Below, piece by piece: positions 7,847 to 14,259 of a stretch of DNA of 20,552 nt. The stretch's first letter is position 1, and each line of letters opens with the position of its first letter. Origin of the DNA: Clostridiales bacterium. Its GTDB lineage: Bacteria > Bacillota > Clostridia > Christensenellales > CAG-138. The notes under the pieces were generated by a model. That model did no database searches. It was given only the letters and a program-made list of their open reading frames with translations, and was not told the DNA's origin. The stretch spans positions 1-20,552 of the forward strand of contig JAISXK010000051.1 in assembly GCA_031270585.1 (NCBI GenBank), given 5' to 3'. Position numbers and translations under genes: made by a program.

Positions 7847-9046
7847 TTAACCGGCGGTTACCCGCTTGAGCGTGTTAACGGCTTCGGTCAGCGCCAGCGC
7901 TTTATCCTCCTTTTCCCACGCGTAAGCTTCGTTGCCAAAGTGACCGTAGGACGCCGTTTGGCGGTAAACGGGCTTACGCAAATCCAGCATGCGTATAATC
8001 GCCTCGGGCCGCAGGTCAAACACGTTTTGCACCGCCAGCGCCAGCGTTTCGTCGCTCACCTTGCCGGTGCCGAAGGTATCCACCAGTATGGATACGGGCT
8101 TTGCCACGCCGATAGCATACGCCAGCTGAATTTCGCAGCGCTTCGCGAACCCCGCCGCCACGATGTTTTTCGCCACATAACGCGCGGCATATGAAGCGGA
8201 GCGATCCACCTTGGTGGGATCCTTTCCGGAAAACGCGCCGCCGCCGTGCCGCGCGTAACCGCCATAGGTATCCACTATGATCTTGCGGCCTGTCAGGCCG
8301 GAATCGCCGTGGGGGCCGCCTATTACAAACCGGCCGGTGGGGTTGACGTAATACTTTGTGTTTTCATCGAGCAGGGCCGTGTCTATCACGGGTTTGATCA
8401 CGGTATCGATAATGGCTTTTTCAATCTCGCCTTGCGATACGTCGGGCTCGTGCTGGGTGGAGACCACCACCGTATCCACGCGTATGGGCGTATCGCCGTC
8501 ATACTCCACAGTCACTTGCGATTTGCCGTCGGGCCGCAGGAATGTAAGCTCTTTGTTCTTGCGCGCCTCGCTCAAACGCCTTGTAAGCGCATGCGCAAGC
8601 GCTATGGGCAAAGGCATACGCTGGGGCGTTTCATCGCAGGCATAACCAAACATCATGCCCTGATCGCCCGCGCCGGTAGCCAGCGCGTCGGTGAACTCGC
8701 CCTTTTTGCTCTCCAGCGATTTATCCACCCCCAGCGCGATATCGGGCGATTGGCCATCCAGCGAAACCAGCACCGCGCAGGTGTTGTAATCAAAGCCATA
8801 CGCCGCGTCGTCATAGCCGATGTCGCGCACGACGCCGCGCGCCAGGCTGGATATATCCACATAGCAATTTGTGGTTATCTCCCCCATTACCAGCACCATG
8901 CCGGTCGTGCACGCGCACTCGCACGCTACGCGCGCGTTTGAATCCTGCGCGATTATGGCATCCAGCACCGCGTCGGATATCTGGTCGCATATTTTATCCG
9001 GGTGGCCCTCCGTTACGGATTCTGAAGTAAATAGTCGCTTTCCCAT
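7847..9046 (-). CDS. metK: S-adenosylmethionine synthetase
   Basis: Methionine adenosyltransferase (399 aa), forming SAM from methionine and ATP in the cytosol. The family motifs are all visible: GHPDKICDQISDAVLDAI at about 15-32, GEITTNCYVDI, the first signature GAGDQGMMFGYACDE, VVSTQHEP, and the phosphate-binding GGPHGDSGLTGRKIIVDTYG followed by GGGAFSGKDPTKVDRSASY. Length is standard. The ATG has AAGGGAG about 8 nt upstream. The 5' leader is a SAM-I riboswitch with a terminator, so the gene shuts off when its product is abundant. It is transcribed from its own promoter and appears monocistronic. Confidence 0.98.
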   Translation of the reverse strand: MGKRLFTSESVTEGHPDKICDQISDAVLDAIIAQDSNARVACECACTTGMVLVMGEITTNCYVDISSLARGVVRDIGYDDAAYGFDYNTCAVLVSLDGQSPDIALGVDKSLESKKGEFTDALATGAGDQGMMFGYACDETPQRMPLPIALAHALTRRLSEARKNKELTFLRPDGKSQVTVEYDGDTPIRVDTVVVSTQHEPDVSQGEIEKAIIDTVIKPVIDTALLDENTKYYVNPTGRFVIGGPHGDSGLTGRKIIVDTYGGYARHGGGAFSGKDPTKVDRSASYAARYVAKNIVAAGFAKRCEIQLAYAIGVAKPVSILVDTFGTGKVSDETLALAVQNVFDLRPEAIIRMLDLRKPVYRQTASYGHFGNEAYAWEKEDKALALTEAVNTLKRVTAG

Positions 9047-9097
9047 GTTTGTAGCTCCCTTCTAAAGATATATAGTGTGGCAGCTTATCTCGAAGCA

Positions 9098-9135
9098 AAT
9101 AAAAACACCCCTTCAGAGAGTGAGGCGCGTTTAAA
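9098..9135 (-). terminator. Riboswitch-controlled terminator of metK
   Basis: On the minus strand, AAACGCGCCT can pair with AGGGGTGTTT (one G-G mismatch, one G-U pair), followed by TTATTT. It lies just after the 3' P1 strand of the SAM aptamer, where the expression platform is expected. Regulation by premature termination is inferred from this arrangement. Confidence 0.6.
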
Positions 9136-9138
9136 CTT

Positions 9139-9238
9139 CTCATCTCCCGGGCGCACGCGCCCGCAGGAATTAGCACCTTACGCCTTGGCGTAGGTTGCCG
9201 GGTGTCATCGGGCCAGTCCCTCAACCGCTCTTGATAAG
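9139..9238 (-). promoter_or_regulatory. SAM-I riboswitch (S-box) aptamer
   Basis: On the minus strand the leader shows the S-box core: CTTATC-AAGAGCGG, then GAGGGACTGGCCC, GATGACACCCGGCAACC, AAGGTGCTAATTCC, and finally GAGATGAG. P1 pairs CTTATC (9238-9233) with GATGAG (9144-9139). The P3 stem region with CCTACGCCAAGGCGTAAGG and the P4 GC-rich hairpin are also visible. It binds SAM and controls metK by feedback. Confidence 0.95.
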
Positions 9239-9257
9239 CTTTATGAAATTTATATAT

Positions 9258-9286
9258 ACTATAGCAACGCTAGGTATATAAGTCAA
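9258..9286 (-). promoter_or_regulatory. metK promoter
   Basis: Minus-strand TTGACT (9286-9281), a 17-bp spacer and TATAGT (9263-9258). Transcription would begin about 10 bp before the riboswitch P1 stem. This is a near-consensus sigma-A type promoter. Confidence 0.8.
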
Positions 9287-9287
9287 G

Positions 9288-9357
9288 GGTTTTTCGCCGG
9301 GTTTTCGCCGGTCGTTTTCGCCGGTCGGTCGGTTTTTCGCCGGGTTTTCGCCGGTCG
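9288..9357. repeat. GC-rich short repeat array (TTTTCGCCGG units)
   Basis: Five copies of TTTTCGCCGG occur within 70 bp. An identical 27-bp block occurs at 9288-9314 and 9331-9357, separated by a 16-bp piece that contains another unit. The array starts 2 bp outside the metK -35 box and ends 9 bp from the drrB-like stop. The CCGG pieces can pair with each other, but the minus strand (direction of both genes) carries A-runs rather than T-runs after them, so it is not an ordinary terminator. Confidence 0.75.
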
Positions 9358-9366
9358 GTAGCGTTA

Positions 9367-10125
9367 TCATTTTTGTTTTTGTTTGCAGGCCCATACCGAC
9401 AACGCCCAAAATAGCGCGCAAATTCCGATACACCAACAAAAAGCGATCCATACCGTGTTTCCTGTTGGCTGACCAAGAAGCAAGAGCCGCAAACTGTCCG
9501 CGACCGGCGTAATCGGTTGGTACCGCGCAAACGCGGCGAGAGCGGCGGGCATGGTATTTACCGGGGCAAAGGACGAACTGACGAAACCAAGCCCCATGAC
9601 AATGTAATTCCAAACAGAGGCGGTGTCGCTTGACCGGGCAATCAGCGCGAAGAACACCCCAAGCCAGGTCAGCGCCGCGGAGAACAGGACGATAACCGCG
9701 AACGCGAGCAGCCACCCGCCTAATCCTGCCTGCGGCCTAAATCCAATCAGCAGGCCAACGAGTATGATTGCCGCCACAGAGATGAGATTGCTGGCGAGCG
9801 ACACGACGACGTGGCCGCCGAGTATGCTCGATTTGGCGGGCGGCATGGCGTGGAACCGCTCGAAAATACCGCTGTGGACATCCATGAACACCCGGTATCC
9901 CACATAGGCGACGCCGCTTTCTATGCAAATCAATACCGAGCCGGGGAGCATATAGTCGGCCGCGCCCACGCCGCCGAGATTCATCGCGCCGCCGAACACA
10001 TAGCGGAATGCCAGCAGCATCATAATCGGCATAATGAGAACGGTGATGACGGTGTCCAGGCTGCGCGTTAACCGTTTCATGACGCGCCACGACATGACAA
10101 GGGTGTCTGATAGGGCGTATCTCAT
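9367..10125 (-). CDS. ABC-2 type transporter permease (DrrB-like)
   Basis: A 252-aa integral membrane subunit of an ABC-2 exporter of the daunorubicin-resistance DrrB type. Hydrophobic segments occur at about 25-45, 55-75, 100-125, 133-158, 165-185 and 225-246, consistent with six membrane spans. The N-terminal SWRVMKRLTRSLDTVITVLI and the motif GIFERFHAMPPAKSSILGGH, a cytoplasmic loop typical of this family, support the call. It overlaps the ATPase gene by 4 bp (ATGA), indicating translational coupling. Substrate cannot be read from sequence; relatives handle drugs, lipids or peptides. The C-terminus (CKQKQK) abuts the repeat array that precedes metK. Confidence 0.88.
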   Translation of the reverse strand: MRYALSDTLVMSWRVMKRLTRSLDTVITVLIMPIMMLLAFRYVFGGAMNLGGVGAADYMLPGSVLICIESGVAYVGYRVFMDVHSGIFERFHAMPPAKSSILGGHVVVSLASNLISVAAIILVGLLIGFRPQAGLGGWLLAFAVIVLFSAALTWLGVFFALIARSSDTASVWNYIVMGLGFVSSSFAPVNTMPAALAAFARYQPITPVADSLRLLLLGQPTGNTVWIAFCWCIGICALFWALSVWACKQKQK

Positions 10126-10877
10126 TTCACTTCCTCCTCTCCGACAATCGCGAGGAAAATTTCCTCCAGAGACGGCTGTTTCTCGATATACTCAACCTTG
10201 GCGGGAGGGAACAGGCTTTTGAGTTCGTCGAGCGTTCCGTCCGCTATGATTCTGCCGCCGTGCAGTATGGCGATGTGGCCCGCAAGCTGCTCCATTTCGT
10301 CAAGGTATTGGGTGGTGAGGAATATCGTCACGCCTGACTTCGCCATGTCGCGGATGGTGTTCCATACGGCGACGCGGCTTTGCGGGTCAAGCCCCGTCGT
10401 CGGTTCGTCGAGGAACACAACCCTGGGATTTCCAATCATGCTCATCGCAAGGTCAAGCTTGCGCCGCATACCGCCCGAGTATTGGGACAGTGGCTTGTCC
10501 GCCGCGTCTTGCAGGCCGAACGCTTCAAGCTGCCTGCAGGCTTCGCCCTTCGGGCCGGATATGTGGCGCAGTTTGCCGATCATGGTCAGGTTCTCGCGCC
10601 CGGTCAGAACATCGTCAACCGCGACGGACTGCCCTGTCAGACTGATAATCTCCCGAACCTGCCTGCCCTGCCGCGCAACGTCAAAGCCGCATACCGCAGC
10701 GGCGCCGCCATCCGCGCGAAGCAAGGTGGCGAGTATCTTGATGGTGGTAGTTTTGCCAGCTCCATTAGAGCCGAGCAGGGCGAATATTTCGCCTTGCCCG
10801 ACCTCTATGTCGATGCCTTTTAGCACGTCTTTGCCTTTAAAGGATTTATATAGCCCCGTTGCTTTTATAGCCGTCAT
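10122..10877 (-). CDS. ABC transporter ATP-binding protein (DrrA-like)
   Basis: A 251-aa nucleotide-binding subunit that powers the adjacent DrrB-like permease. Walker A GSNGAGKT is at 36-43, the Q-loop in TGQSVAVDD at 81-89, signature YSGGM at 133-137 and Walker B VVFLDEPT at 153-160 with E158 as catalytic base. The usual H-loop histidine is Gln (Q190 in TTQYLDE); this substitution is common in the DrrA branch and so is not evidence of inactivity. The short C-terminal tail PSLEEIFLAIVG is also typical of DrrA proteins. It is coupled to the DUF1048 gene upstream (4-bp overlap) and to the permease downstream. Confidence 0.92.
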   Translation of the reverse strand: MTAIKATGLYKSFKGKDVLKGIDIEVGQGEIFALLGSNGAGKTTTIKILATLLRADGGAAAVCGFDVARQGRQVREIISLTGQSVAVDDVLTGRENLTMIGKLRHISGPKGEACRQLEAFGLQDAADKPLSQYSGGMRRKLDLAMSMIGNPRVVFLDEPTTGLDPQSRVAVWNTIRDMAKSGVTIFLTTQYLDEMEQLAGHIAILHGGRIIADGTLDELKSLFPPAKVEYIEKQPSLEEIFLAIVGEEEVK

Positions 10878-11242
10878 GAAAGGTTCCTCTGGCCGAGTTT
10901 ATCCGCAATCTCGCGGTTTAGCTTCGCGCGCCAATCTTCCGTGTAGGTTCTCGCGCACTTTAGAAGCTCGTCGCAGAACCCGGCCACATCGTTGCCCGTG
11001 ATCTCAAGAACGCGCTTGCCCTGTAAGACGCCCGTCTCGAATAGCTCAATGATATCATAGTGGATTTTCATCATGTCGTAGCCGCTGCCGGCCGCGAACA
11101 TCCACATATGCGATTGGATTTTCTTGAACACGAACCTGTAGTCTTCGGGCATAGCTTCCACCCGCGCCATTTGCTCTTTATATTCCCGCTTGCTCTTCAT
11201 TATTTTCGGGATGTTCAGATAGTTGTCGAAGAAGTCAGACAT
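10874..11242 (-). CDS. DUF1048 family protein
   Basis: A 122-aa soluble protein of the DUF1048 family, MSDFFDNYLNIPKIMKSKRE..., predicted all-helical, with conserved YRFVFKKIQSHMW and an acidic helix ending DWRAKLN. Its biochemical role is unknown. Family members are regularly encoded between a PadR regulator and a DrrA/DrrB ABC transporter, as here, so a function in the same regulatory or efflux unit is inferred. The frame is open further upstream, but ATG 11242 has an excellent RBS (GAGGAGGAAAAGTCAC) and gives the family N-terminus. It overlaps the padR-like gene by 8 bp and the ATPase gene by 4 bp, so the four genes form one operon. Confidence 0.85.
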   Translation of the reverse strand: MSDFFDNYLNIPKIMKSKREYKEQMARVEAMPEDYRFVFKKIQSHMWMFAAGSGYDMMKIHYDIIELFETGVLQGKRVLEITGNDVAGFCDELLKCARTYTEDWRAKLNREIADKLGQRNLS

Positions 11243-11669
11243 GTGACTTTTCCTCCTCACAGAATAGATTTTGCGGAATGGACAGACGTTGTTCCGGCTC
11301 CGCAAACACCGGGGGAAGCGTTTGCGGTTGGGTATGTGGAGGGAGGGCGCGATCCGGCCGCAATTCGCCGATTTTTGACGCTATGAATTCCCACTTTGCC
11401 CAGAACAGCCGCAGTTCCTCGCGCCCCGCTTCGTTGAGCGTGAAGAACTTCCTTGGCGGCCCCATATCGGACTGGCGTTTGTCCACATTAACAAGTTTGT
11501 TCTTCTCAAGCCGGACGAGTATGGTATAGGTCGTGCCGTCCACAACGTCCGTGAAGCCGAGCGCGTTCAGGCGGCGCGTAATTTCATAGCCGTAGGTTTC
11601 GCCGCGGCTTATTATTTCAAGCAGACAGCCCTCAAGTACCCCTTTGAGCATTTCGGTTAAATTCTTCAA
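11235..11669 (-). CDS. PadR family transcriptional regulator
   Basis: A 144-aa winged-helix regulator. Residues 5-80 fit the PadR DNA-binding domain: EMLKGVLEGCLLEIISRGETYGYEITRRLNALGF, then the recognition/wing region DGTTYTILVRLEKNKLV and PPRKFFTLNEAGREELRLFWAKW. The C-terminal tail is short and poorly conserved (PPHTQPQTLPP...). PadR proteins often repress neighbouring efflux genes and release DNA when the toxic compound binds, so autoregulation of this operon is likely but inferred. The start is TTG, with GGGGGG 10 nt upstream; an ATG six codons later lacks a positioned RBS. A promoter with a palindrome next to it lies upstream. Confidence 0.9.
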   Translation of the reverse strand: MKNLTEMLKGVLEGCLLEIISRGETYGYEITRRLNALGFTDVVDGTTYTILVRLEKNKLVNVDKRQSDMGPPRKFFTLNEAGREELRLFWAKWEFIASKIGELRPDRALPPHTQPQTLPPVFAEPEQRLSIPQNLFCEEEKSHV

Positions 11670-11706
11670 CGCGGCGGCGCCCCCCTATAAAGTCAGACTT
11701 ATAATC

Positions 11707-11722
11707 AGTACTATTGAATACT
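11707..11722. promoter_or_regulatory. Candidate PadR operator
   Basis: The imperfect palindrome AGTACTATTGAATACT lies just downstream of the -10 box of the PadR operon (minus direction), where a repressor would block transcription. Assignment to PadR rests on position only. Confidence 0.4.
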
Positions 11723-11727
11723 TGTAT

Positions 11728-11757
11728 ATAGTAACACAGAGTAGATGCGGCTGTCAA
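11728..11757 (-). promoter_or_regulatory. Promoter of the PadR-DrrAB operon
   Basis: Minus-strand TTGACA (11757-11752), an 18-bp spacer, and TACTAT (11733-11728). It is about 58 bp before the TTG start and diverges from the tRNA promoter. Confidence 0.65.
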
Positions 11758-11790
11758 CGGTTAAGTAAAGAAAATAGGAAAAAACAACGT

Positions 11791-11819
11791 AAAATAACGG
11801 ATCAGAAAATAACGGAGCA
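11791..11819. repeat. Two-copy 15-bp tandem repeat between divergent promoters
   Basis: AAAATAACGGATCA and AAAATAACGGAGCA lie head to tail with a 1-bp G between them. They sit 15 bp upstream of the tRNA -35 box, in AT-rich DNA, where an UP element or activator site could act. Confidence 0.6.
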
Positions 11820-11833
11820 TAAAGAACTTTTAA

Positions 11834-11862
11834 TTGACAGGCCAGGCCGTTTCTGCTAGAAT
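11834..11862 (+). promoter_or_regulatory. Promoter of the tRNA cluster
   Basis: TTGACA (11834-11839), an exact 17-bp spacer, TAGAAT (11857-11862). The first tRNA begins about 75 bp after the expected start site. Confidence 0.8.
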
Positions 11863-11944
11863 ACTAAGCTGTCGGCAGTGCGTGAAAAGACATGAGGAAA
11901 GAACGGCCGGAAGCGGATAAGAGTGCGCGCGCATGATAACCTTT

Positions 11945-12021
11945 GCGCCTGTAGCTCAGCAGGATAGAGCAACGGCCTTCTAAGCCGTAGGTCCCGGGTT
12001 CGAATCCCTGCGGGCGCGCCA
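11945..12021 (+). tRNA. tRNA-Arg (UCU)
   Basis: Full cloverleaf with acceptor GCGCCTG / CGGGCGC, D-arm with GCTCAGCAGGATAGAGC, anticodon loop CTTCTAA giving UCU, and T-loop TTCGAAT (one T-stem mismatch). The CCA is encoded. First gene of a four-tRNA operon. Confidence 0.95.
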
Positions 12022-12034
12022 TTTATAAATGCGT

Positions 12035-12112
12035 GGTGGGTATAGTTCAGATGGTTAGAATGCCAGATTGTGGCTCTGGAGGTCGTGGGTTCAAATCCCA
12101 TTACCCACCCCA
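12035..12112 (+). tRNA. tRNA-His (GUG)
   Basis: Acceptor GTGGGTA / TACCCAC. The extra G at position -1 (12035) opposite C73 is the histidine identity element. The anticodon loop carries GTG, the T-loop is TTCAAAT, and CCA is encoded. Confidence 0.96.
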
Positions 12113-12133
12113 ATTTCCATAAAGACTTACCGG

Positions 12134-12208
12134 TGGGGTGTAGCCAAGCGGTAAGGCACCAGACTTTGACTCTGGCACGCGTAGGTTCAAATCCTGCCAC
12201 CCCAGCCA
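12134..12208 (+). tRNA. tRNA-Gln (UUG)
   Basis: Acceptor TGGGGTG / CACCCCA, anticodon stem CCAGA/TCTGG around CTTTGAC (anticodon UUG), T-loop TTCAAAT, discriminator G, encoded CCA. It ends 1 bp before tRNA-Lys. Confidence 0.96.
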
Positions 12209-12209
12209 T

Positions 12210-12285
12210 GACCTGTTAGCTCAGTTGGCAGAGCACCTGACTTTTAATCAGGGTGTCCGGAGTTCGAATCTCCGACGGGTCACCA
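12210..12285 (+). tRNA. tRNA-Lys (UUU)
   Basis: Acceptor GACCTGT / ACGGGTC, anticodon loop with TTT (UUU), T-loop TTCGAAT, discriminator A and encoded CCA. Last tRNA in the cluster, followed 4 bp later by a terminator. Confidence 0.96.
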
Positions 12286-12289
12286 GATT

Positions 12290-12340
12290 AACTACCATCT
12301 GTTGATACGAGGAATTGTAGCGATGGGTGGTTTTTGTTTT
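12290..12340 (+). terminator. Terminator of the tRNA cluster
   Basis: AACTACCATC pairs with GATGGGTGGTT (one bulged G) around a 22-nt loop and runs directly into TTTTTGTTTT. It separates the tRNA operon from the nucleotidyltransferase gene. Confidence 0.75.
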
Positions 12341-12369
12341 CCTGCGCTCGCGCTGATTGAGAAGGAAGG

Positions 12370-12949
12370 GGAACTGCGCCGTGAAGCTGAATAGCGTGGT
12401 TGCGATTTTGAGATGGCTCAATGACAACGACATCTCCTTCTGGCTTGACGGCGGTTGGGGCGTCGACGCACTTTTGGGAAGACAGACGCGGGAGCATGGC
12501 GACATCGATATCCTGATCAAGGGTGGCAACGCGGCAAGGTTCATTGGCGAGCTTGCGTGCTCCGGTTATACAGAAAAGCAAATGGACTACACCACGCCTT
12601 CCCATCGTGTATGGGTTCGAGGCGAGAGCGTCGTCGATTTGCATCTGCTTGAATTTGACGCCGAAGGCGATGCGCTGTACGAAGGGGAGTCCTATCCTTC
12701 GTGGATGTTAGGCGGTCATGGCGTGATTGGCGGGATCGATGTCCTTTGTCTCACGCCGGAAGCCCAGTTGCTCTTTCATCAAGGCTACGAGCATGATGAG
12801 CGGGACGAGCATGATGTGAGAGTGCTCTGCGAAGCATTCCATTTAGAGGCGCCGGACGGCTATGCGCCCGTAGAAGCGAAGGGGCATTGGGAGGTTTTTG
12901 AATGACGAACTCAAAAACATTGCCTGCTGCCTGTAGAAGGAACTGCGCC
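12370..12949. repeat. 11-bp direct repeats flanking the LinA-like gene
   Basis: GGAACTGCGCC occurs at 12370-12380, ending at the base before the GTG start, and again at 12939-12949, 34 bp after the stop. Both copies are preceded by purine-rich GAAGG-type sequence. The span given includes the gene between the two copies. Confidence 0.5.
12381..12905 (+). CDS. LinA/aminoglycoside adenylyltransferase-like nucleotidyltransferase
   Basis: A 174-aa soluble nucleotidyltransferase of the group that includes lincosamide nucleotidyltransferases (LinA type) and the 2''-aminoglycoside adenylyltransferase-like family. The fold signature is intact: FWLDGGWGVDALLG (about 20-33), then TREHGDIDILI with H39, D41 and D43. 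D41 and D43 are the expected metal-binding pair. A third acidic residue is likely in VVDLHLLEFD (about 92-101). Relatives transfer AMP to antibiotics, but many uncharacterised members have no known substrate, so resistance is only a possibility. The start is GTG 12381, preceded by AAGGAAGGGG; a TTG eight codons upstream lacks an RBS. No close neighbour shares its strand except the tRNA cluster. No obvious promoter of its own is seen after the tRNA terminator. Confidence 0.75.
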   Translation: MKLNSVVAILRWLNDNDISFWLDGGWGVDALLGRQTREHGDIDILIKGGNAARFIGELACSGYTEKQMDYTTPSHRVWVRGESVVDLHLLEFDAEGDALYEGESYPSWMLGGHGVIGGIDVLCLTPEAQLLFHQGYEHDERDEHDVRVLCEAFHLEAPDGYAPVEAKGHWEVFE

Positions 12950-13053
12950 CCCTGTCTTTTGGCCGTCATTTTGGTGCGGGCCGGTTAAAAAGTCCCCGGT
13001 CATTTAGAGATCCCGGGCATTTCCAGTTTCTGTAACTTAGCGTGAAAGCGAAG

Positions 13054-14013
13054 CTATCGCAGGTGATGCTGATACAATTGCCGGTTATCGAGCGCCCAAA
13101 TGCGCTCGCTGAACGTGCCCTGCGGCACGGTCTTGAGCGCGTCGTACATTTCGTAAATGCGCGCGTCTAAAAGATCCAGCGTCGCAAGCACCGCCGCCTC
13201 GGGGAACATCGGCGGCCTGGGGCTGCCGAATTCCGGCACGCCGTGGTGAGCGAGTATCATGTGTTGCACCAATATGCCTGTTTCCTCGGGGATATCCAAA
13301 AGCTCGCACGTGGAGGAAACGGCGGCTACGCCCAGCGTGATATGCCCCAAAAGCTGCCCGGCGACCGTATAGCCGGGCGCCAGGCCAAGCTTGCCGATAG
13401 TAAGCTCACTGAGTTTCGCGATATCATGCAGTATGACGCCCGTATACAAAAGCTCATGGTTGAGCGCGGGGTAGAGCGGGCAAACCGCCTTGGCCACGCG
13501 CAGCATAGAATATGTATGGTATAGTAACCCCCCGCGCATGGAATGATGCAGCTTTACGGCGGCTGGCGCGCGCAGCAAAAGCTCTTTATTGTTTTTCATC
13601 AGGTATTGCGTGAGCCTGCGCAGATCGTCGTTTTCAAATGTCTCCGCCGTGTCGTAAAGCTCCCGGTACATCCATTCGCCGTCAAACGGCGCCGAGGGGA
13701 TGAGCGAAGCCATATCCACACCGTCTTCATCCCGCGCGGGGCGGATTTTATCTATCTTAAATTGCTCCGCGTCCTTCCAGATGTTTATGCTGCCGCGCAC
13801 CTTGATCACCTGATCGGGATCGTATACGCCATGCCGCAAGGCGTCATAATCCCACAGCTTGGCGTCGATCTCGCCCTCGTTATCGGCGATGATCATATCA
13901 AGATAGGCGCTGCCCTTGCTGTTCACCTTGACCAGCGCGCTTTTTACGATGCAAAATCCCTCTATGCCGGCCGTATTGCCGCCGGCCTGTTCCAACAGGC
14001 GCATTCTACCCAT
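13054..14013 (-). CDS. 3'-5' exoribonuclease, YhaM family
   Basis: A 319-aa protein with the YhaM architecture. An N-terminal OB-fold nucleic-acid-binding domain (about 15-92: ALVKVNSKGSAYLDMIIADN ... VIKVRGSINIWKDAEQFKI) is followed by an HD phosphohydrolase domain (about 150-290). The HD region has LLYHTYSML (H166), VILHDIAKLSEL (H196-D197) and LAHHGVPEFGSPRPP, then LDARIYEMYDAL. YhaM trims RNA and single-stranded DNA from the 3' end and takes part in RNA turnover in Firmicutes. The start is ATG 14013, with GGGAGGG 5 nt upstream; a TTG at 14055 is in frame but has no RBS. It is divergent from the rpmG operon. Confidence 0.88.
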   Translation of the reverse strand: MGRMRLLEQAGGNTAGIEGFCIVKSALVKVNSKGSAYLDMIIADNEGEIDAKLWDYDALRHGVYDPDQVIKVRGSINIWKDAEQFKIDKIRPARDEDGVDMASLIPSAPFDGEWMYRELYDTAETFENDDLRRLTQYLMKNNKELLLRAPAAVKLHHSMRGGLLYHTYSMLRVAKAVCPLYPALNHELLYTGVILHDIAKLSELTIGKLGLAPGYTVAGQLLGHITLGVAAVSSTCELLDIPEETGILVQHMILAHHGVPEFGSPRPPMFPEAAVLATLDLLDARIYEMYDALKTVPQGTFSERIWALDNRQLYQHHLR

Positions 14014-14070
14014 GTGTACCCTCCCGGATTGATTGATAAATAAATACTTACCCAATTATAACAGAAGGGT

Positions 14071-14134
14071 GCGTGAAAAACCATGAGAAGCCGTCCGCAA
14101 TTGTCCATCCGCAACCTTCGTATGGTTTTCGCGT
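14071..14134. repeat. Inverted repeat between yhaM-like gene and rpmG
   Basis: Arms 14071-14084 (GCGTGAAAAACCAT) and 14122-14134 (ATGGTTTTCGCGT) pair over 13 bp with one bulge. The 37-bp loop itself contains TCCGCAA twice (14094, 14108). It lies upstream of both divergent genes. The 310-bp intergenic region 14014-14323 also holds the rpmG promoter and a mini-ORF, and nothing else I recognise. Confidence 0.55.
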
Positions 14135-14188
14135 GACTTTCAACGCATATTTTCCGCGCACTTTCGCGCGTTTCGCGAGAGATTTGCA

Positions 14189-14217
14189 TTGACACCCGCG
14201 CCCCGCTATGGTAGATT
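14189..14217 (+). promoter_or_regulatory. Promoter of the rpmG-secE-nusG-rplK-rplA operon
   Basis: TTGACA (14189-14194), a 17-bp spacer, TAGATT (14212-14217). The leader to the rpmG ATG is about 100 nt. A short hairpin GCCC-AAAA-GGGC followed by TTTGTTTT (about 14226-14244) sits near the start of the transcript and could attenuate it. Confidence 0.75.
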
Positions 14218-14259
14218 AGAACAGCGCCCAAAAGGGCTTTGTTTTGATGAGAAGAATTT

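Noticed and set aside
8246..8941. 231-codon plus-strand frame opposite metK
   Set aside because: Shadow of a conserved gene, with no RBS and a His/Arg-rich composition.
9288..9357. The repeat array as a CRISPR
   Set aside because: Units are about 10 bp with no spacers of constant length and no cas genes nearby.
10122..10877. Loss of ATPase activity because the H-loop His is Gln
   Set aside because: Gln at this position is common in DrrA-type ATPases and all other motifs are intact.
11856..12209. Minus-strand frame across the tRNA cluster with FEPTTSRATIW and GIRTRDLRLRRPLLYPAELQ-like peptides
   Set aside because: These peptides are the well-known artefact of translating the antisense strand of tRNA genes; the four tRNAs explain the sequence.
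12248..12644. Minus-strand frames over tRNA-Lys and the start of the LinA-like gene
   Set aside because: Antisense to a tRNA (peptide RRRFELRTP) and to a coding gene with intact motifs.
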